64,000 nucleotides of DNA. Source: Thalassovita taeanensis (GTDB taxonomy: Bacteria > Pseudomonadota > Alphaproteobacteria > Rhodobacterales > Rhodobacteraceae). The stretch covers positions 1 to 64,000 of the forward strand of contig NZ_FOEP01000011.1 of assembly GCF_900110775.1 (NCBI RefSeq), written 5' to 3'. This document shows, in pieces, positions 43,034-52,493 of this stretch. The notes under the pieces were generated by a model. It was not told the origin of the DNA and searched no databases. It saw only the letters and a list, made by a program, of their open reading frames with translations. Both the position numbers and the translations under genes were made by a program. Position 1 is the stretch's first letter; every line of letters starts with the position of its first letter.

Positions 43034-43948
43034 TCAGAAGTCTAGGTTCAGCCTGAGCGAGCCAACCACCTGCCCCTCGCCCTGACCAACAAACTCCTCG
43101 CCCAACCAAGTCAGACCGTAAAAGCCGCTGCTTTTCTGACCTTGCCAGTGCACACCGGCCCTGACCCGCTGTCGACTGTCCGTAAGATCGTAGCCGCCGG
43201 AGTCGGGCAGATAGATACTATCGGCCACTTTGGCGATATCCGCCCCCAACACAAACGAGTACCCTGTCGCGTTGTTCTGGATAGTCCGATATTGCTGCCC
43301 GCTGACCGGATCACGCACCAGAAGCTCGCCGCGCCCAACCTGGCCAAACGTCAGATCCGCCCCAGCACGCAGCAACGTTTCAGCCCCCACACGAGTTTCG
43401 ACAAAGGGGCGGATACGAGCCATCGAACCCAACCCCCAAGTGCGCCCAACTTCCATCACAAAAGTCGGATGGACACCGTTGCCAATCTGATTTGCGCGGG
43501 TTGTGGCTGATGCCTTGTCCATTCCCAGCAGGTCATGCAGCGCGCCCTGAAAATGATCCAGTCCGGTCACCGGCCCCGTCACGACCATATCCGCGCCCAT
43601 GGCGATTTCGGCCTGATTCATACGATAGTGAGTATGCAAGCCAAGAGACAAAGCCCCTGCAAACGGCCTGTCACCCGCGGCCGGGGTCACCAGATTGTCA
43701 GGCGCCATGATTTCGGCGCCAATGCGGAATTCCAGAATTTCGCCAAAACTTTCCGGCAACTGCCCATCCCAGCTACGCCCATATACACGACTGGACGCGA
43801 CCGAGCCGCTATGCCAGCGGTCCTGAGTGTCACCGATGAAGTCATTATCAATCATGCGGCCATAGCCGAGCTTGATACGATCTTGTGCGCCCGCCGGGCC
43901 AACAAGACAAGCAACCGCGAGGGCGGCGGCGATACAATTGCGGATCAT
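43034..43948 (-). CDS. LpxR-like lipid A deacylase family outer-membrane protein
   Basis: This 304-residue protein has signal peptide MIRNCIAAALAVACLVGPAGA and a C-terminal aromatic outer-membrane signature ending in NLDF. The start of the mature protein has the DUF2219/LpxR pattern (MIDNDFIGDTQDRWHSGS, with the Asn-Asp pair), and the mid region DHFQGALHDLLG may supply the catalytic His. LpxR removes the 3'-acyloxyacyl chain of lipid A. Activity here is an inference. GGGGGA precedes the ATG. It is divergent from the arsenic operon. Confidence 0.8.
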   Translation of the reverse strand: MIRNCIAAALAVACLVGPAGAQDRIKLGYGRMIDNDFIGDTQDRWHSGSVASSRVYGRSWDGQLPESFGEILEFRIGAEIMAPDNLVTPAAGDRPFAGALSLGLHTHYRMNQAEIAMGADMVVTGPVTGLDHFQGALHDLLGMDKASATTRANQIGNGVHPTFVMEVGRTWGLGSMARIRPFVETRVGAETLLRAGADLTFGQVGRGELLVRDPVSGQQYRTIQNNATGYSFVLGADIAKVADSIYLPDSGGYDLTDSRQRVRAGVHWQGQKSSGFYGLTWLGEEFVGQGEGQVVGSLRLNLDF

Positions 43949-44203
43949 TCGATCCCCCTATTTTGCAACACCCCCCGGCGTTAATCGTTCCCTATCGCAG
44001 GGTGTGGACAAAAACTAGTGCAGACCCGCAACATTTTCGAATTCCCTTTGACCTGCGCCGTGTTTGCACAATCATGAAAAGAACCGCCTGACGAACACCG
44101 GACCTTCCCGACCGGGCGCTTGCAGCCGCAGGCTCAGACCCAAAACGTCACAAAAGTTTCACACACGCTAGAGGTTTTTTCGCTCGCGAATCTCATAATT
44201 TCG

Positions 44204-44220
44204 CATATTCATGAAATATG
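44204..44220. promoter_or_regulatory. Candidate ArsR operator
   Basis: A perfect 6-bp inverted repeat CATATT-N5-AATATG overlaps the ATG of the arsR-arsC gene. A -10-like CATAAT (44194-44199) lies just upstream, so a bound repressor would cover the transcription start. AT-rich palindromes with ATTCAT-like halves are typical ArsR sites. Confidence 0.6.
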
Positions 44221-45057
44221 GAAAGTGAATTCGTAAATCAGCTGACAGTACTGGGCCACTCACAAAGGCTGGCGGTGTTCCGCATGCTAATGCGGCGCTA
44301 TCCTGATGCCGTTCCGGCCGGCGAGATTGCCGAAGCAATGGCACTCAAACCCTCGACACTATCAGTATACTTGTCAGCGCTCAGGCAGGCCGGGCTGATC
44401 TTGCAGCACCGGCAAGGGACATCCCTGCGTTACACAGCCGACGTAGAATCCGCCAGCGCCCTTGTGACTTTCCTCTTTGCTGATTGCTGCCGCGGTCGGC
44501 CAGATTTGTGTGATCCCATCCATTCCCCTCAGGCCATCAGAGAGCCCGCCATGACCCAGAAGAAATACAATGTTTTGTTCATCTGCACCGGTAATTCCGC
44601 ACGCTCGATCTTTGGCGAATGCCTACTGCGCGACATCGCCGGAGATCGGTTCAATGTATTCTCGGCGGGTACCAACGCCAAATCGGAACTGAACCCGTTT
44701 GCTTTGGAAGTCCTGAAAGCAAATGGCCATGACATCACTCCCCTGCGCGCCAAGTCATTGACGGAATTCCAACAGCCCAACGCCCCGATCATGGATTTCG
44801 TTTTTACAGTTTGTGATCAGGCGGCGAACGAGGATTGTCCTGCATGGCCCGGACAGCCGATCACGGCCCATTGGGGCCTGCCTGACCCTGTTAAAGCCAC
44901 CGGGACCGAAGCCGAAAAGCGGCTGGCCTTCCGTCTGACATATGCCGCGCTGCGCAACCGCATAACTCCGTTTGCTGCGCTCGACCTTACGGCGCTTGGT
45001 CGGGTCGCGCTGCAGGCGCACCTTGATGAAATCTCCAAAACGAAGGACACAGCATGA
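44218..45057 (+). CDS. ArsR repressor - arsenate reductase (ArsC) fusion
   Basis: The protein has 279 residues in two parts. Residues 1-105 are an ArsR/SmtB winged helix with recognition helix [19 protein letters not shown]. Cys90, Cys91 and Cys97 (CC-x5-C) match the spacing of the As(III) site of the Acidithiobacillus ferrooxidans-type ArsR. Residues 112-279 are a low-molecular-weight-phosphatase-type reductase with P-loop CTGNSARS (Cys123-Ser130) and a later [14 protein letters not shown] pair. No Shine-Dalgarno precedes the ATG, and an operator overlaps it, so translation may be nearly leaderless. It overlaps the GAPDH start by 4 nt (ATGA). Confidence 0.93.
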   Translation: MESEFVNQLTVLGHSQRLAVFRMLMRRYPDAVPAGEIAEAMALKPSTLSVYLSALRQAGLILQHRQGTSLRYTADVESASALVTFLFADCCRGRPDLCDPIHSPQAIREPAMTQKKYNVLFICTGNSARSIFGECLLRDIAGDRFNVFSAGTNAKSELNPFALEVLKANGHDITPLRAKSLTEFQQPNAPIMDFVFTVCDQAANEDCPAWPGQPITAHWGLPDPVKATGTEAEKRLAFRLTYAALRNRITPFAALDLTALGRVALQAHLDEISKTKDTA

Positions 45058-46052
45058 CCACCTATGCAATCAATGGCCTTGGCCGGATCGGCAAACTGGC
45101 GCTGCGTCCCTTGCTGGAAAGCGGCGCCGAGATCGCCTTTGTGAACGACGCGGTGGGCGATCCCGCAATGCACGCGCATCTGTTGGAGTTCGACACCGTG
45201 CATGGTCGCTGGCCTGCCAGCTTCTCGGCGGACGCGGACAGCATTACGATTGATGGCACCCGCATCCGGGCACTGAGCACCCGCAATCTGTCCGAACTGC
45301 CGCTGGACGGCATAGATGTGATGATCGACTGTACCGGGGCCTTCAAGACCGAGGCCAAGCTTGCCCCTTATTTCGAGGCAGGCGTGAAGAAGGTCGTGGT
45401 CTCGGCCCCTGTCAAGGACGGCGATGCCGCCAATATCGTCATGGGCGTCAATCACGAAATTTATGACCCTGCCCGCCACCGGATCGTGACGGCGGCATCC
45501 TGCACCACCAATTGCTTGGCGCCTGTGGTCAAGGTTATCCACGAGGGGTTGGGGATCAAACATGGCTCGATGACCACGATCCATGACGTGACCAACACCC
45601 AGACCATCGTGGACCGCCCCGCCAAAGACCTGCGCCGCGCGCGGTCAGCCCTGAATTCGCTGATCCCCACCACCACCGGCAGCGCCACGGCGATCACGCT
45701 GATCTACCCGGAACTGACCGGCAAGCTGAACGGTCATGCCGTGCGGGTGCCATTGCTGAATGCCTCGCTGACCGATTGCGTGTTCGAGGTCGAGCGCGCG
45801 ACGACTGTCGAGGAAGTGAACGAGATGTTCCGTGCTGCCGCCGAAGGCCCGATGAAGGGCTTTCTGGGCTATGAGACCAGGCCCTTGGTCTCGACCGACT
45901 ACACGAACGACCCGCGGTCAAGCATTGTGGACGCGCCTTCAACCATGGTGGTGAATGGCACGCAGGTGAAAATTTACGCGTGGTATGACAACGAATGGGG
46001 CTATGCCTGCCGCCTGATCGACGTGGCGCGCATGGTCGGCGCATCGCTGTGA
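45054..46052 (+). CDS. ArsJ-associated glyceraldehyde-3-phosphate dehydrogenase
   Basis: This type I GAPDH has 332 residues, NAD-binding [14 protein letters not shown], and catalytic Cys150 in [10 protein letters not shown] with the [17 protein letters not shown] loop. In ars operons this enzyme forms unstable 1-arseno-3-phosphoglycerate from arsenate, which ArsJ expels. The genomic context (arsR-arsC before, arsJ after, 4-nt overlaps on both sides) supports this role rather than housekeeping glycolysis. Confidence 0.94.
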   Translation: MTTYAINGLGRIGKLALRPLLESGAEIAFVNDAVGDPAMHAHLLEFDTVHGRWPASFSADADSITIDGTRIRALSTRNLSELPLDGIDVMIDCTGAFKTEAKLAPYFEAGVKKVVVSAPVKDGDAANIVMGVNHEIYDPARHRIVTAASCTTNCLAPVVKVIHEGLGIKHGSMTTIHDVTNTQTIVDRPAKDLRRARSALNSLIPTTTGSATAITLIYPELTGKLNGHAVRVPLLNASLTDCVFEVERATTVEEVNEMFRAAAEGPMKGFLGYETRPLVSTDYTNDPRSSIVDAPSTMVVNGTQVKIYAWYDNEWGYACRLIDVARMVGASL

Positions 46053-47317
46053 GCACCGCAGCGGCACGGCCCGAAGGGTTGGCGGCCTATATGGCCGTCA
46101 CCGCCGCGTATTGGGCGTTCATGCTGAGCGATGGCGCCCTCAGAATGCTGGTGCTGCTACACTTCCACACGCTGGGCTTTTCGCCGGTACAGTTGGCATA
46201 TTTGTTTGTGCTCTATGAAATCGCAGGCGTTGTCACCAACCTGTCGGCAGGCTGGATCGCGGCACGGTTCGGGCTGACGTCGACACTGTATGCCGGGCTG
46301 GGACTGCAAATTGTGGCGTTACTTGCACTGGCGCAGCTCAACCCCGCGTGGTCCGTTGGTGCGTCGGTCATTTTCGTGATGGCCGTTCAGGGCATTTCGG
46401 GCGTCGCTAAGGATCTGGCGAAGATGAGCGCCAAATCCGCAGTCAAACTGCTGGCCCCCTCCGAACAAGGTGGGTTGTTCCGCTGGGTGGCGCTGCTGAC
46501 CGGATCAAAGAACGCGGTAAAAGGGTTGGGGTTTCTGCTGGGCGCGGGATTACTGGCGCTTTGGGGGTTTGTCCCGTCAATTCTGGGTATGGCGGCGGTG
46601 CTGGCGTTGATCCTGCTGGCCGTGACCCTGCGGATGCCAACAGGCCTGCCACGCGGACGCAAAGATGCAAAGTTCCGCGAAGTTTTCTCGAAAAACCGCA
46701 ACATCAACTGGCTGTCCTTTGCCCGCGTTTTTTTGTTCGGGGCCCGGGATGTGTGGTTTGTCGTGGGCATCCCAGTGTATTTCTATGCCGTGCTGTCAGA
46801 TGGATCCGAGGCAGGTAACCGCGCGGCTTTCTTCACCATTGGCGCTTTCATGGCAGTATGGACGATCCTGTATGGCATGGTTCAGGCCTATGCTCCGCGC
46901 CTGCTTCATGCCGCGACACGGCCGGAAGCTGATATCATTGCCGCCGCGCGCCATTGGGCCGGAGCACTTGTGATAGTGCCAGTCGTTCTTGCTGCCACAG
47001 TCTGGGCCGCGGGTGACCCTACGCCATGGCTGACCGCAGTTGTGATCGCCGGGCTTTTGGCCTTTGGCGCGCTTTTCGCGGTCAATTCCTCACTGCATTC
47101 CTATCTCATCCTAGCCTTTAGCAGCGGCGCTCGGGTTACCATGGATGTCGGGTTTTACTATATGGCCAATGCGGCGGGGCGGCTGATCGGGACGCTGCTG
47201 TCAGGGCTGACCTATCAGCTTGGCGGCCTTCCGGCCTGCCTTGCGACAGCAGCAGCCATGGTTCTGCTCAGCCGGATCGGTGCCGGGCAACTTCGCGCTC
47301 CGTCCTCAGAAGCTTGA
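46049..47317 (+). CDS. arsJ: Organoarsenical efflux MFS transporter ArsJ
   Basis: This 422-residue major-facilitator permease has about 12 hydrophobic segments, starting [20 protein letters not shown] with the [14 protein letters not shown] loop typical of ArsJ. It exports 1-arseno-3-phosphoglycerate made by the adjacent GAPDH. The GTG at 46049 overlaps the GAPDH stop by 4 nt (GTGA). No arsB or acr3 arsenite pump is in the operon. Confidence 0.92.
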   Translation: MSTAAARPEGLAAYMAVTAAYWAFMLSDGALRMLVLLHFHTLGFSPVQLAYLFVLYEIAGVVTNLSAGWIAARFGLTSTLYAGLGLQIVALLALAQLNPAWSVGASVIFVMAVQGISGVAKDLAKMSAKSAVKLLAPSEQGGLFRWVALLTGSKNAVKGLGFLLGAGLLALWGFVPSILGMAAVLALILLAVTLRMPTGLPRGRKDAKFREVFSKNRNINWLSFARVFLFGARDVWFVVGIPVYFYAVLSDGSEAGNRAAFFTIGAFMAVWTILYGMVQAYAPRLLHAATRPEADIIAAARHWAGALVIVPVVLAATVWAAGDPTPWLTAVVIAGLLAFGALFAVNSSLHSYLILAFSSGARVTMDVGFYYMANAAGRLIGTLLSGLTYQLGGLPACLATAAAMVLLSRIGAGQLRAPSSEA

Positions 47318-47638
47318 ACCCAAAACAAAAATGGGTGGGTAATGCGCGTCCACGCAAAACAACCGGCGTGCGAGGGTTGCAATCATAGTCCGCGCCAGAC
47401 AGTCGCGTTCATCGCAACACGCGGGCAAGGGCCGAAACTGCGGCCCGGAGGTCCATTTTTTTGGCGGTGAGCCCTTCAGCGCCCCACTCCACACACTGAA
47501 GCGGTCGTTTTAATGGACCGTCGGCAGTTGATGCTCTAACAACCTCACCGGGCAGGTCGATGCAAGTTGCCCGATCTATAGAGCAAATTGCCACTTCGCC
47601 CGCGCTTTTGGGCCAGATCCGCCAAAGATATATTATTG
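47318..47638. other. Intergenic region without recognised feature
   Basis: This is about 320 bases between arsJ and the phosphorylase gene. Only a weak ACCC/GGGT hairpin near 47319-47337 and a small minus-strand frame of 61 codons are visible; neither is convincing. The phosphorylase promoter is expected here, but no clear -35/-10 pair was found. Confidence 0.3.
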
Positions 47639-49387
47639 ATGACCCAACCTCCCATGTCTTTCAGCCTGAAACTTTCCGAGCTTCTCGGAAGTATCTATCC
47701 CGAGCTGGACACCGATATCTTGGCCAGTCAGGTCATCAATGCCTTCTGGCCCGAAGGAACCCATCGCCGTAAACGGTCGCGGGTACCGGGCAACAAGCTG
47801 TGGTCAGAGCAGGACGCGGTGTTGATCACCTATGGCAACTCGCTTGTGGACGGCGCGCACAAGCCACTTGATTTGCTGCATGACTTTCTTCTCAGCCACA
47901 TGAAGGGCGTGTTGAACGGCGTGCATATTCTTCCGTTTTTTCCGTTCACTTCAGACGATGGGTTTGCCGTCACCGATTACCGGGCGGTCAATCCGCAATT
48001 GGGGGATTGGGCCGATATTCGGAGGATTTCCGAGGACTTTCACCTCATGTCGGATCTGGTTCTGAACCATGTGTCCAGTCAAGGCAGCTGGTTCAACGCC
48101 TATCGCCAAGGCCAACCGCCCTATGACCGGTTCTTTTTCGAAGCCTCGCCCCAGGATGACCTAAGCGCCGTGGTCCGCCCGCGCACCACCCCCTTGTTGC
48201 AAGAGGTCGAAACGGTAAATGGCCCGCGCCACGTCTGGTGCACGTTCAGCCATGACCAGATTGATCTGGATTTCCGTAACCCCGAAGTTCTGCTGGAGTT
48301 CCTGCGTATCATCCGGCTGCATATCGACAACGGTGTGCGGACCCTCCGATTGGATGCGGTGGCGTTTTTGTGGAAAGAACCCGGCACGCCGTCGATCCAC
48401 CTGCCGCAAACCCATGCGATTGTCCGGCTGATGCGGCTGCTGTGTGATTTCACCACAGAAACCATAGTTCTGCTGACTGAAACCAATGTGCCCAAGGCCG
48501 AGAATCTGAGTTATTTCGGCAACAGGAATGAATCGCATGCGGTTTATAATTTCCCTCTGCCACCGCTGGTTTTGCACGCGATGATGTCAGGATCGGCGAA
48601 ATACCTGCACCGCTGGCAAAGCGGAATGCCGCCAGCTCAGTTGGGCTGTGCCTATCTGAATTTCACTGCCAGCCATGACGGGATCGGGATGCGACCGGCC
48701 GAAGGCGTCCTGCCAGAGGAAGAGAAGGCCAAGGTTATCGACACCGTGTACGAACTGGGTGGCTTGGTGTCGATGCGGACACTGCCAGACGGTGGCCACG
48801 CACCATATGAGCTGAACACGACTTTTTTTGAGGCAATGCGCCGGACCTTCAAGGGCGAGGATGCGCATCATTTTGCTCGCTTCATCTGTTCACAGACCAT
48901 CGTGATGTCGATGGAAGGCATCCCAGCCTTTTATATCCACTCGCTTCTGGCCACGCCAAACGATCATGAACAGGTTGAACAGCGCGGGATGAACCGAGCA
49001 ATCAACCGGCACCGCTGGGACTACCCGACACTGCTTGGGCTGCTTGAAGACCCTGCCTCGATGCAATCGCGGGTTCTGAGCGCCTTGTCCGCGCGATTGC
49101 GGGTTCGGGGCCATCAGCCGGCCTTTCATCCCAACGCGACGCAGTTCACCCTGTCGCTGGACGACCGGTTGTTTGGCCTGTGGCGACAAAGCTTGGACCG
49201 GGATCAGTCAATCTTTGCGCTGCACAATGTCAGCGATGAGATGGTTTTGGTGCCACCGTCCGCCATCAACCTGATTGATGACGATGACTGGGTCGATATT
49301 CTGTCTGGCGAACCGATCAGCGCCGTAGGACCCGAAATTCCTTTCGCGCCCTATCAATGTCGCTGGATCACCAACCGGATCTGCTGA
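47639..49387 (+). CDS. GH13 sugar phosphorylase, probably glucosylglycerate phosphorylase
   Basis: This alpha-amylase-family enzyme of the sucrose-phosphorylase group (GH13_18) has 582 residues. The active-site residues are nucleophile Asp239 in RLDAVAFLWKEPG, acid/base Glu281 in LLTETNVP and Asp347 in ASHDGIG. The NHVSSQGSWF and FEGIPAFYIHS-like MEGIPAFYIHS motifs are also typical. The convergent neighbours make glucosylglycerate, so phosphorolysis of this solute to glucose-1-phosphate and glycerate is the best guess; sucrose phosphorylase is the alternative. The ATG at 47639 lacks a good ribosome site; 47654 is a possible alternative. Confidence 0.88.
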   Translation: MTQPPMSFSLKLSELLGSIYPELDTDILASQVINAFWPEGTHRRKRSRVPGNKLWSEQDAVLITYGNSLVDGAHKPLDLLHDFLLSHMKGVLNGVHILPFFPFTSDDGFAVTDYRAVNPQLGDWADIRRISEDFHLMSDLVLNHVSSQGSWFNAYRQGQPPYDRFFFEASPQDDLSAVVRPRTTPLLQEVETVNGPRHVWCTFSHDQIDLDFRNPEVLLEFLRIIRLHIDNGVRTLRLDAVAFLWKEPGTPSIHLPQTHAIVRLMRLLCDFTTETIVLLTETNVPKAENLSYFGNRNESHAVYNFPLPPLVLHAMMSGSAKYLHRWQSGMPPAQLGCAYLNFTASHDGIGMRPAEGVLPEEEKAKVIDTVYELGGLVSMRTLPDGGHAPYELNTTFFEAMRRTFKGEDAHHFARFICSQTIVMSMEGIPAFYIHSLLATPNDHEQVEQRGMNRAINRHRWDYPTLLGLLEDPASMQSRVLSALSARLRVRGHQPAFHPNATQFTLSLDDRLFGLWRQSLDRDQSIFALHNVSDEMVLVPPSAINLIDDDDWVDILSGEPISAVGPEIPFAPYQCRWITNRIC

Positions 49388-49390
49388 GGG

Positions 49391-50611
49391 CTAACCGAAC
49401 TCGGCCAGATCAGCGGCCGCCGCTGCTTTCATATCCGTCAGGAAATTCGAGTCCGCGGAATGGATTCGATTCCAAGTGGGTATGAACGGCGTTTCATGCG
49501 GGTTTTCCAGAAACATCTGTCCAGCGCGCATGATGTTCTCTGTAAACAGTTCGATCGACTGCTCTTCTTTGTGACGGTCAATCGACAGGCCGTTCATTTT
49601 GGCATCGTTATAATACGCCTCAAGCAGATCCAACGCAGAGCGGTAATATGTGGCTTTCAGCGTGCGAAATACATGCGACGTGAACACGGTGCCATCGGCG
49701 GCCAGCTTGCGAAAAATCGCTTTGCAAATGTCGGTGGACATCCGGCTGAGGCCGGTACTGGAATCTTCTTCACTCAGGTCCTGATGTTTGTGATCATACG
49801 CATCTGAAATTTCGACCTGGCAAACGGCCTTGGGGGCAAGGTTGCGCCATGCTTCGGACAGCACCCCGATTTCCAACCCCCAATCGGATGGAATTCGCAG
49901 ATCCGGCAGGATGCCCGTGCGCATCGCAAATTCGCCGGACAGCGGATAACGGAAGCTGCGCAGATAATCGATGTAATCGCGGTCCCCGATCACCCGCTTC
50001 AGCGCAATCAACAGCGGACTGACCAGAAGCCTGGTCACACGACCGTTCAGTTTGCCCTCGCCGATGCGCGGGTAATACCCCTTTGCCACCTGATAAGGGA
50101 AATTCGGATTCGCCACCGGATAGACCAGGCGAGACAGCATTTCGCTGTCATAGGTCAGGATATCGCAATCATGGATTGCCATGACTGCACTGTCAGCACA
50201 GGCGATCAGATACCCCAGACAAGACCAGACATTCTTGCCTTTGCCCTGCTCATTTGGCGCCAACCCCAGCGCGCTAAGTCGCGCGCCGAGTTCCAGCATA
50301 CGCGGGCTGTCATTCCAGATAACAATGTGGTTTTGCGGAAGCGCTGAAAAAAATTGCTGTGCGTGACGGAACTGTGCCTCGTTCGCGCGGTCCAGCCCGA
50401 TGATGATTCGGTGCAGATAGGTTACATTGCTCAGTTCTTCCAGAATGTGCGGCATCGCCGGGCCTTCCAGCTCAGAATACAGGCACGGAAGAATAAGGGT
50501 TATCTTGCGAGAGTGGGCAAAGCTCTCCAGCTCGGCGTTAAGTTCCCCGACGGGCCGGGCGCGCAAGTTATGCAACGTGGAAATATTGCCGTTCTGATGG
50601 AAATCAGCCAT
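49391..50611 (-). CDS. gpgS: Glucosyl-3-phosphoglycerate synthase-like glycosyltransferase (GT81)
   Basis: This 406-residue GT-A glycosyltransferase joins NDP-glucose to 3-phosphoglycerate. It has LPCLYSELEGPAMPHILEEL at the nucleotide-binding start, the metal DxD in AIHDCDILTYD, and RIPSDWGLEIGVLSE, typical of the GpgS/mannosyl-3-phosphoglycerate synthase-like GT81 group. I start at the ATG at 50611, with AGGAG upstream; this overlaps the phosphatase stop by 8 nt. The open frame's N-terminal 69-residue extension is rejected. Confidence 0.88.
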   Translation of the reverse strand: MADFHQNGNISTLHNLRARPVGELNAELESFAHSRKITLILPCLYSELEGPAMPHILEELSNVTYLHRIIIGLDRANEAQFRHAQQFFSALPQNHIVIWNDSPRMLELGARLSALGLAPNEQGKGKNVWSCLGYLIACADSAVMAIHDCDILTYDSEMLSRLVYPVANPNFPYQVAKGYYPRIGEGKLNGRVTRLLVSPLLIALKRVIGDRDYIDYLRSFRYPLSGEFAMRTGILPDLRIPSDWGLEIGVLSEAWRNLAPKAVCQVEISDAYDHKHQDLSEEDSSTGLSRMSTDICKAIFRKLAADGTVFTSHVFRTLKATYYRSALDLLEAYYNDAKMNGLSIDRHKEEQSIELFTENIMRAGQMFLENPHETPFIPTWNRIHSADSNFLTDMKAAAAADLAEFG

Positions 50612-51410
50612 TCCGGGGACGCTCCTGTTTCTGTTCCAATTCGGACAGTAGGTCGAGTATCGCCGAGTTCCAACCTTTTGGACCGGGTTTTTCAGTGCGA
50701 CGGATACGCCCATTATGTTCACCCTGCAGCGTGGATAAAGGCGACCCGTTCGGATTTGCGATAATGAAGGCTCGATCAGCGGCCTCGAGCATTTCGACAT
50801 CATTGGGCGCATCGCCAAGGGCCACTGTGAGAAGCGGCGCGTAATGCGCGATCATCTCGCCCATCCGGTCAGCTTTGGTCCGCCCGAACGAAAGTGTCAA
50901 AAACCGCCCGCCCATGCGCGCAGACACCCCCTCGCGGGCCAACGCGGCGATGAAGGTCAGCCGATCATCCTCGGTGCCCGACCAAGTGCCCGGCTCGGAA
51001 AAGTCGCGGCGTTTTGCCAGCGCCGCCGCAGCTGGCGACAGGCCTGTCGATTGCGCCACCTCATCGACTGTCATGTCACCAAATCCGCGAAACGCGCTTT
51101 TCAGCGATTGGGGCAAGCGCCCCAGTATCGCGCGAATTTTCAGATAGTCCGCATTGTGGCCGCCGACATCCGATGCTGGCTCGAGCCGCCCTGCCCCGTT
51201 TTCGACAATGGCGGGCCACGCCTCCAATCCCATTTCGCTGCGCAGGACGGAAATCTCGGACGCGGTTTTGCTGCTGGCCAACACGACGCCCGCACCGATG
51301 GCGCGCAACGCAGCAAGCGCAGGCAAAGCCGCATCATAGCTGTAGCTGTCGTGATCAATCAGCGTTCCATCAAGGTCACTAAACACCAGAAGCGGAATTT
51401 GCTTTTTCAT
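50604..51410 (-). CDS. HAD-IIB phosphatase, MpgP/GpgP-like
   Basis: This 268-residue HAD phosphatase has nucleophile motif FSDLDGTLIDHDSYSYD, VLASSKTASEI (motif II Ser-Lys) and ALGDAPNDVEML (motif IV). This is the mannosyl-/glucosyl-3-phosphoglycerate phosphatase pattern. It would dephosphorylate the GpgS product to glucosylglycerate. It lies directly upstream of, and overlapping, the synthase gene, a typical two-step operon. Only a GAGG very close to the ATG serves as ribosome site. Confidence 0.9.
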   Translation of the reverse strand: MKKQIPLLVFSDLDGTLIDHDSYSYDAALPALAALRAIGAGVVLASSKTASEISVLRSEMGLEAWPAIVENGAGRLEPASDVGGHNADYLKIRAILGRLPQSLKSAFRGFGDMTVDEVAQSTGLSPAAAALAKRRDFSEPGTWSGTEDDRLTFIAALAREGVSARMGGRFLTLSFGRTKADRMGEMIAHYAPLLTVALGDAPNDVEMLEAADRAFIIANPNGSPLSTLQGEHNGRIRRTEKPGPKGWNSAILDLLSELEQKQERPRNG

Positions 51411-51560
51411 ACCTCAATCTAGCGCAAAGACTACCTGTTTCCAAGCCTTTAGGGGCCAGACCCCATGGTCGCCACAAATGTTTCTGCAAGGCAGACTGTT
51501 TGGCAGCACACGGAGCGAAATGCCCGGCGAGCGCCCAAAGACGCACGCGCGGGAAAACGG

Positions 51561-52349
51561 TCAATAGATCGAATACCCTCCGTCGATCACAAAGCTTTGG
51601 CCGGTATGATAGGAGGACAGATCGCTCATCAGATAACCGGCGATACCGGCGTAATCCGATGCCTGACCAAACCGGCGCATCGGGATTCGTGGCAGAACAT
51701 TATTGACGAATTTGTCATTCGCCATCAGCCCTTCAGTCATTTCAGTCACCGCATAGCCTGGCAGAATCGCGTTCGCCGTAATCCCGTGTCGTGCCACCTC
51801 CACCGCAATCGCACGGACCAGCGCATTCACTGCCCCCTTCGAGGTGCCGTAGTGTTCATTGAAGGCAGCTCCATCGAGCGCCGCAACTGAAGACGTAGCC
51901 ACCAACCGCCCGTAAGGGTCGCCCTGTTTTGCGCGCTCGACCATGTGACGCCCCGCCACCTGGAAGCAGCGCGTGACGCCGTCCAGGTTGACCGCCATCA
52001 GGTCGGCCCATTCCTTTGGCGTTCTGTCTAGAAATGATTTTACGCTACCGCTCAGTCCCGCATTGGCGAACATGCCATCAACCCGACCAAATTGCTCCAT
52101 CGTCTGGGAGAATGCGGTCTCGATCTGATCGGCCTTGGCCACATCACATTCGATCGCGGCCACCGGGCTGCCGGTTTTTTCCAGACGCGACAAAGCCGCC
52201 CCGTTCTTGTCGGCGTTGCGTCCCCAGATCGCTACTGCGCAGCCGAGCCCCGCCATTGCCTCGGCCATGGCAAGCCCTAGCCCACCATTGCCCCCAGTCA
52301 CGACGGCGACGCGCCCGCTCAGATCGAACGGGTTTCCTTTGAGTGTCAT
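51561..52349 (-). CDS. SDR family oxidoreductase
   Basis: This 262-residue classical SDR has TGGNGGLGLAMAEAM at the cofactor site, NAGLSGS, SSVAALDG and catalytic YGTSK. The C-terminus FVIDGGYSIY is typical of FabG/gluconate-5-dehydrogenase relatives. The substrate is unknown. GGAGGAG precedes the ATG. It is divergent from the enoyl-CoA hydratase gene, which hints at acyl-CoA or beta-oxidation-type chemistry. Confidence 0.9.
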   Translation of the reverse strand: MTLKGNPFDLSGRVAVVTGGNGGLGLAMAEAMAGLGCAVAIWGRNADKNGAALSRLEKTGSPVAAIECDVAKADQIETAFSQTMEQFGRVDGMFANAGLSGSVKSFLDRTPKEWADLMAVNLDGVTRCFQVAGRHMVERAKQGDPYGRLVATSSVAALDGAAFNEHYGTSKGAVNALVRAIAVEVARHGITANAILPGYAVTEMTEGLMANDKFVNNVLPRIPMRRFGQASDYAGIAGYLMSDLSSYHTGQSFVIDGGYSIY

Positions 52350-52493
52350 ATTTGTCTCCTCCCTCTGATGGCCCGACGTTACTGTGAACGGGCCTATGGC
52401 GGGCAGAATACGTCACAGCTCCGCAGGGACAATGCTTGAAATGCATGCCCCGCTTGCGTAGCCCTGTCCACGTCAAGCAGTGAGGAGAGTGCC

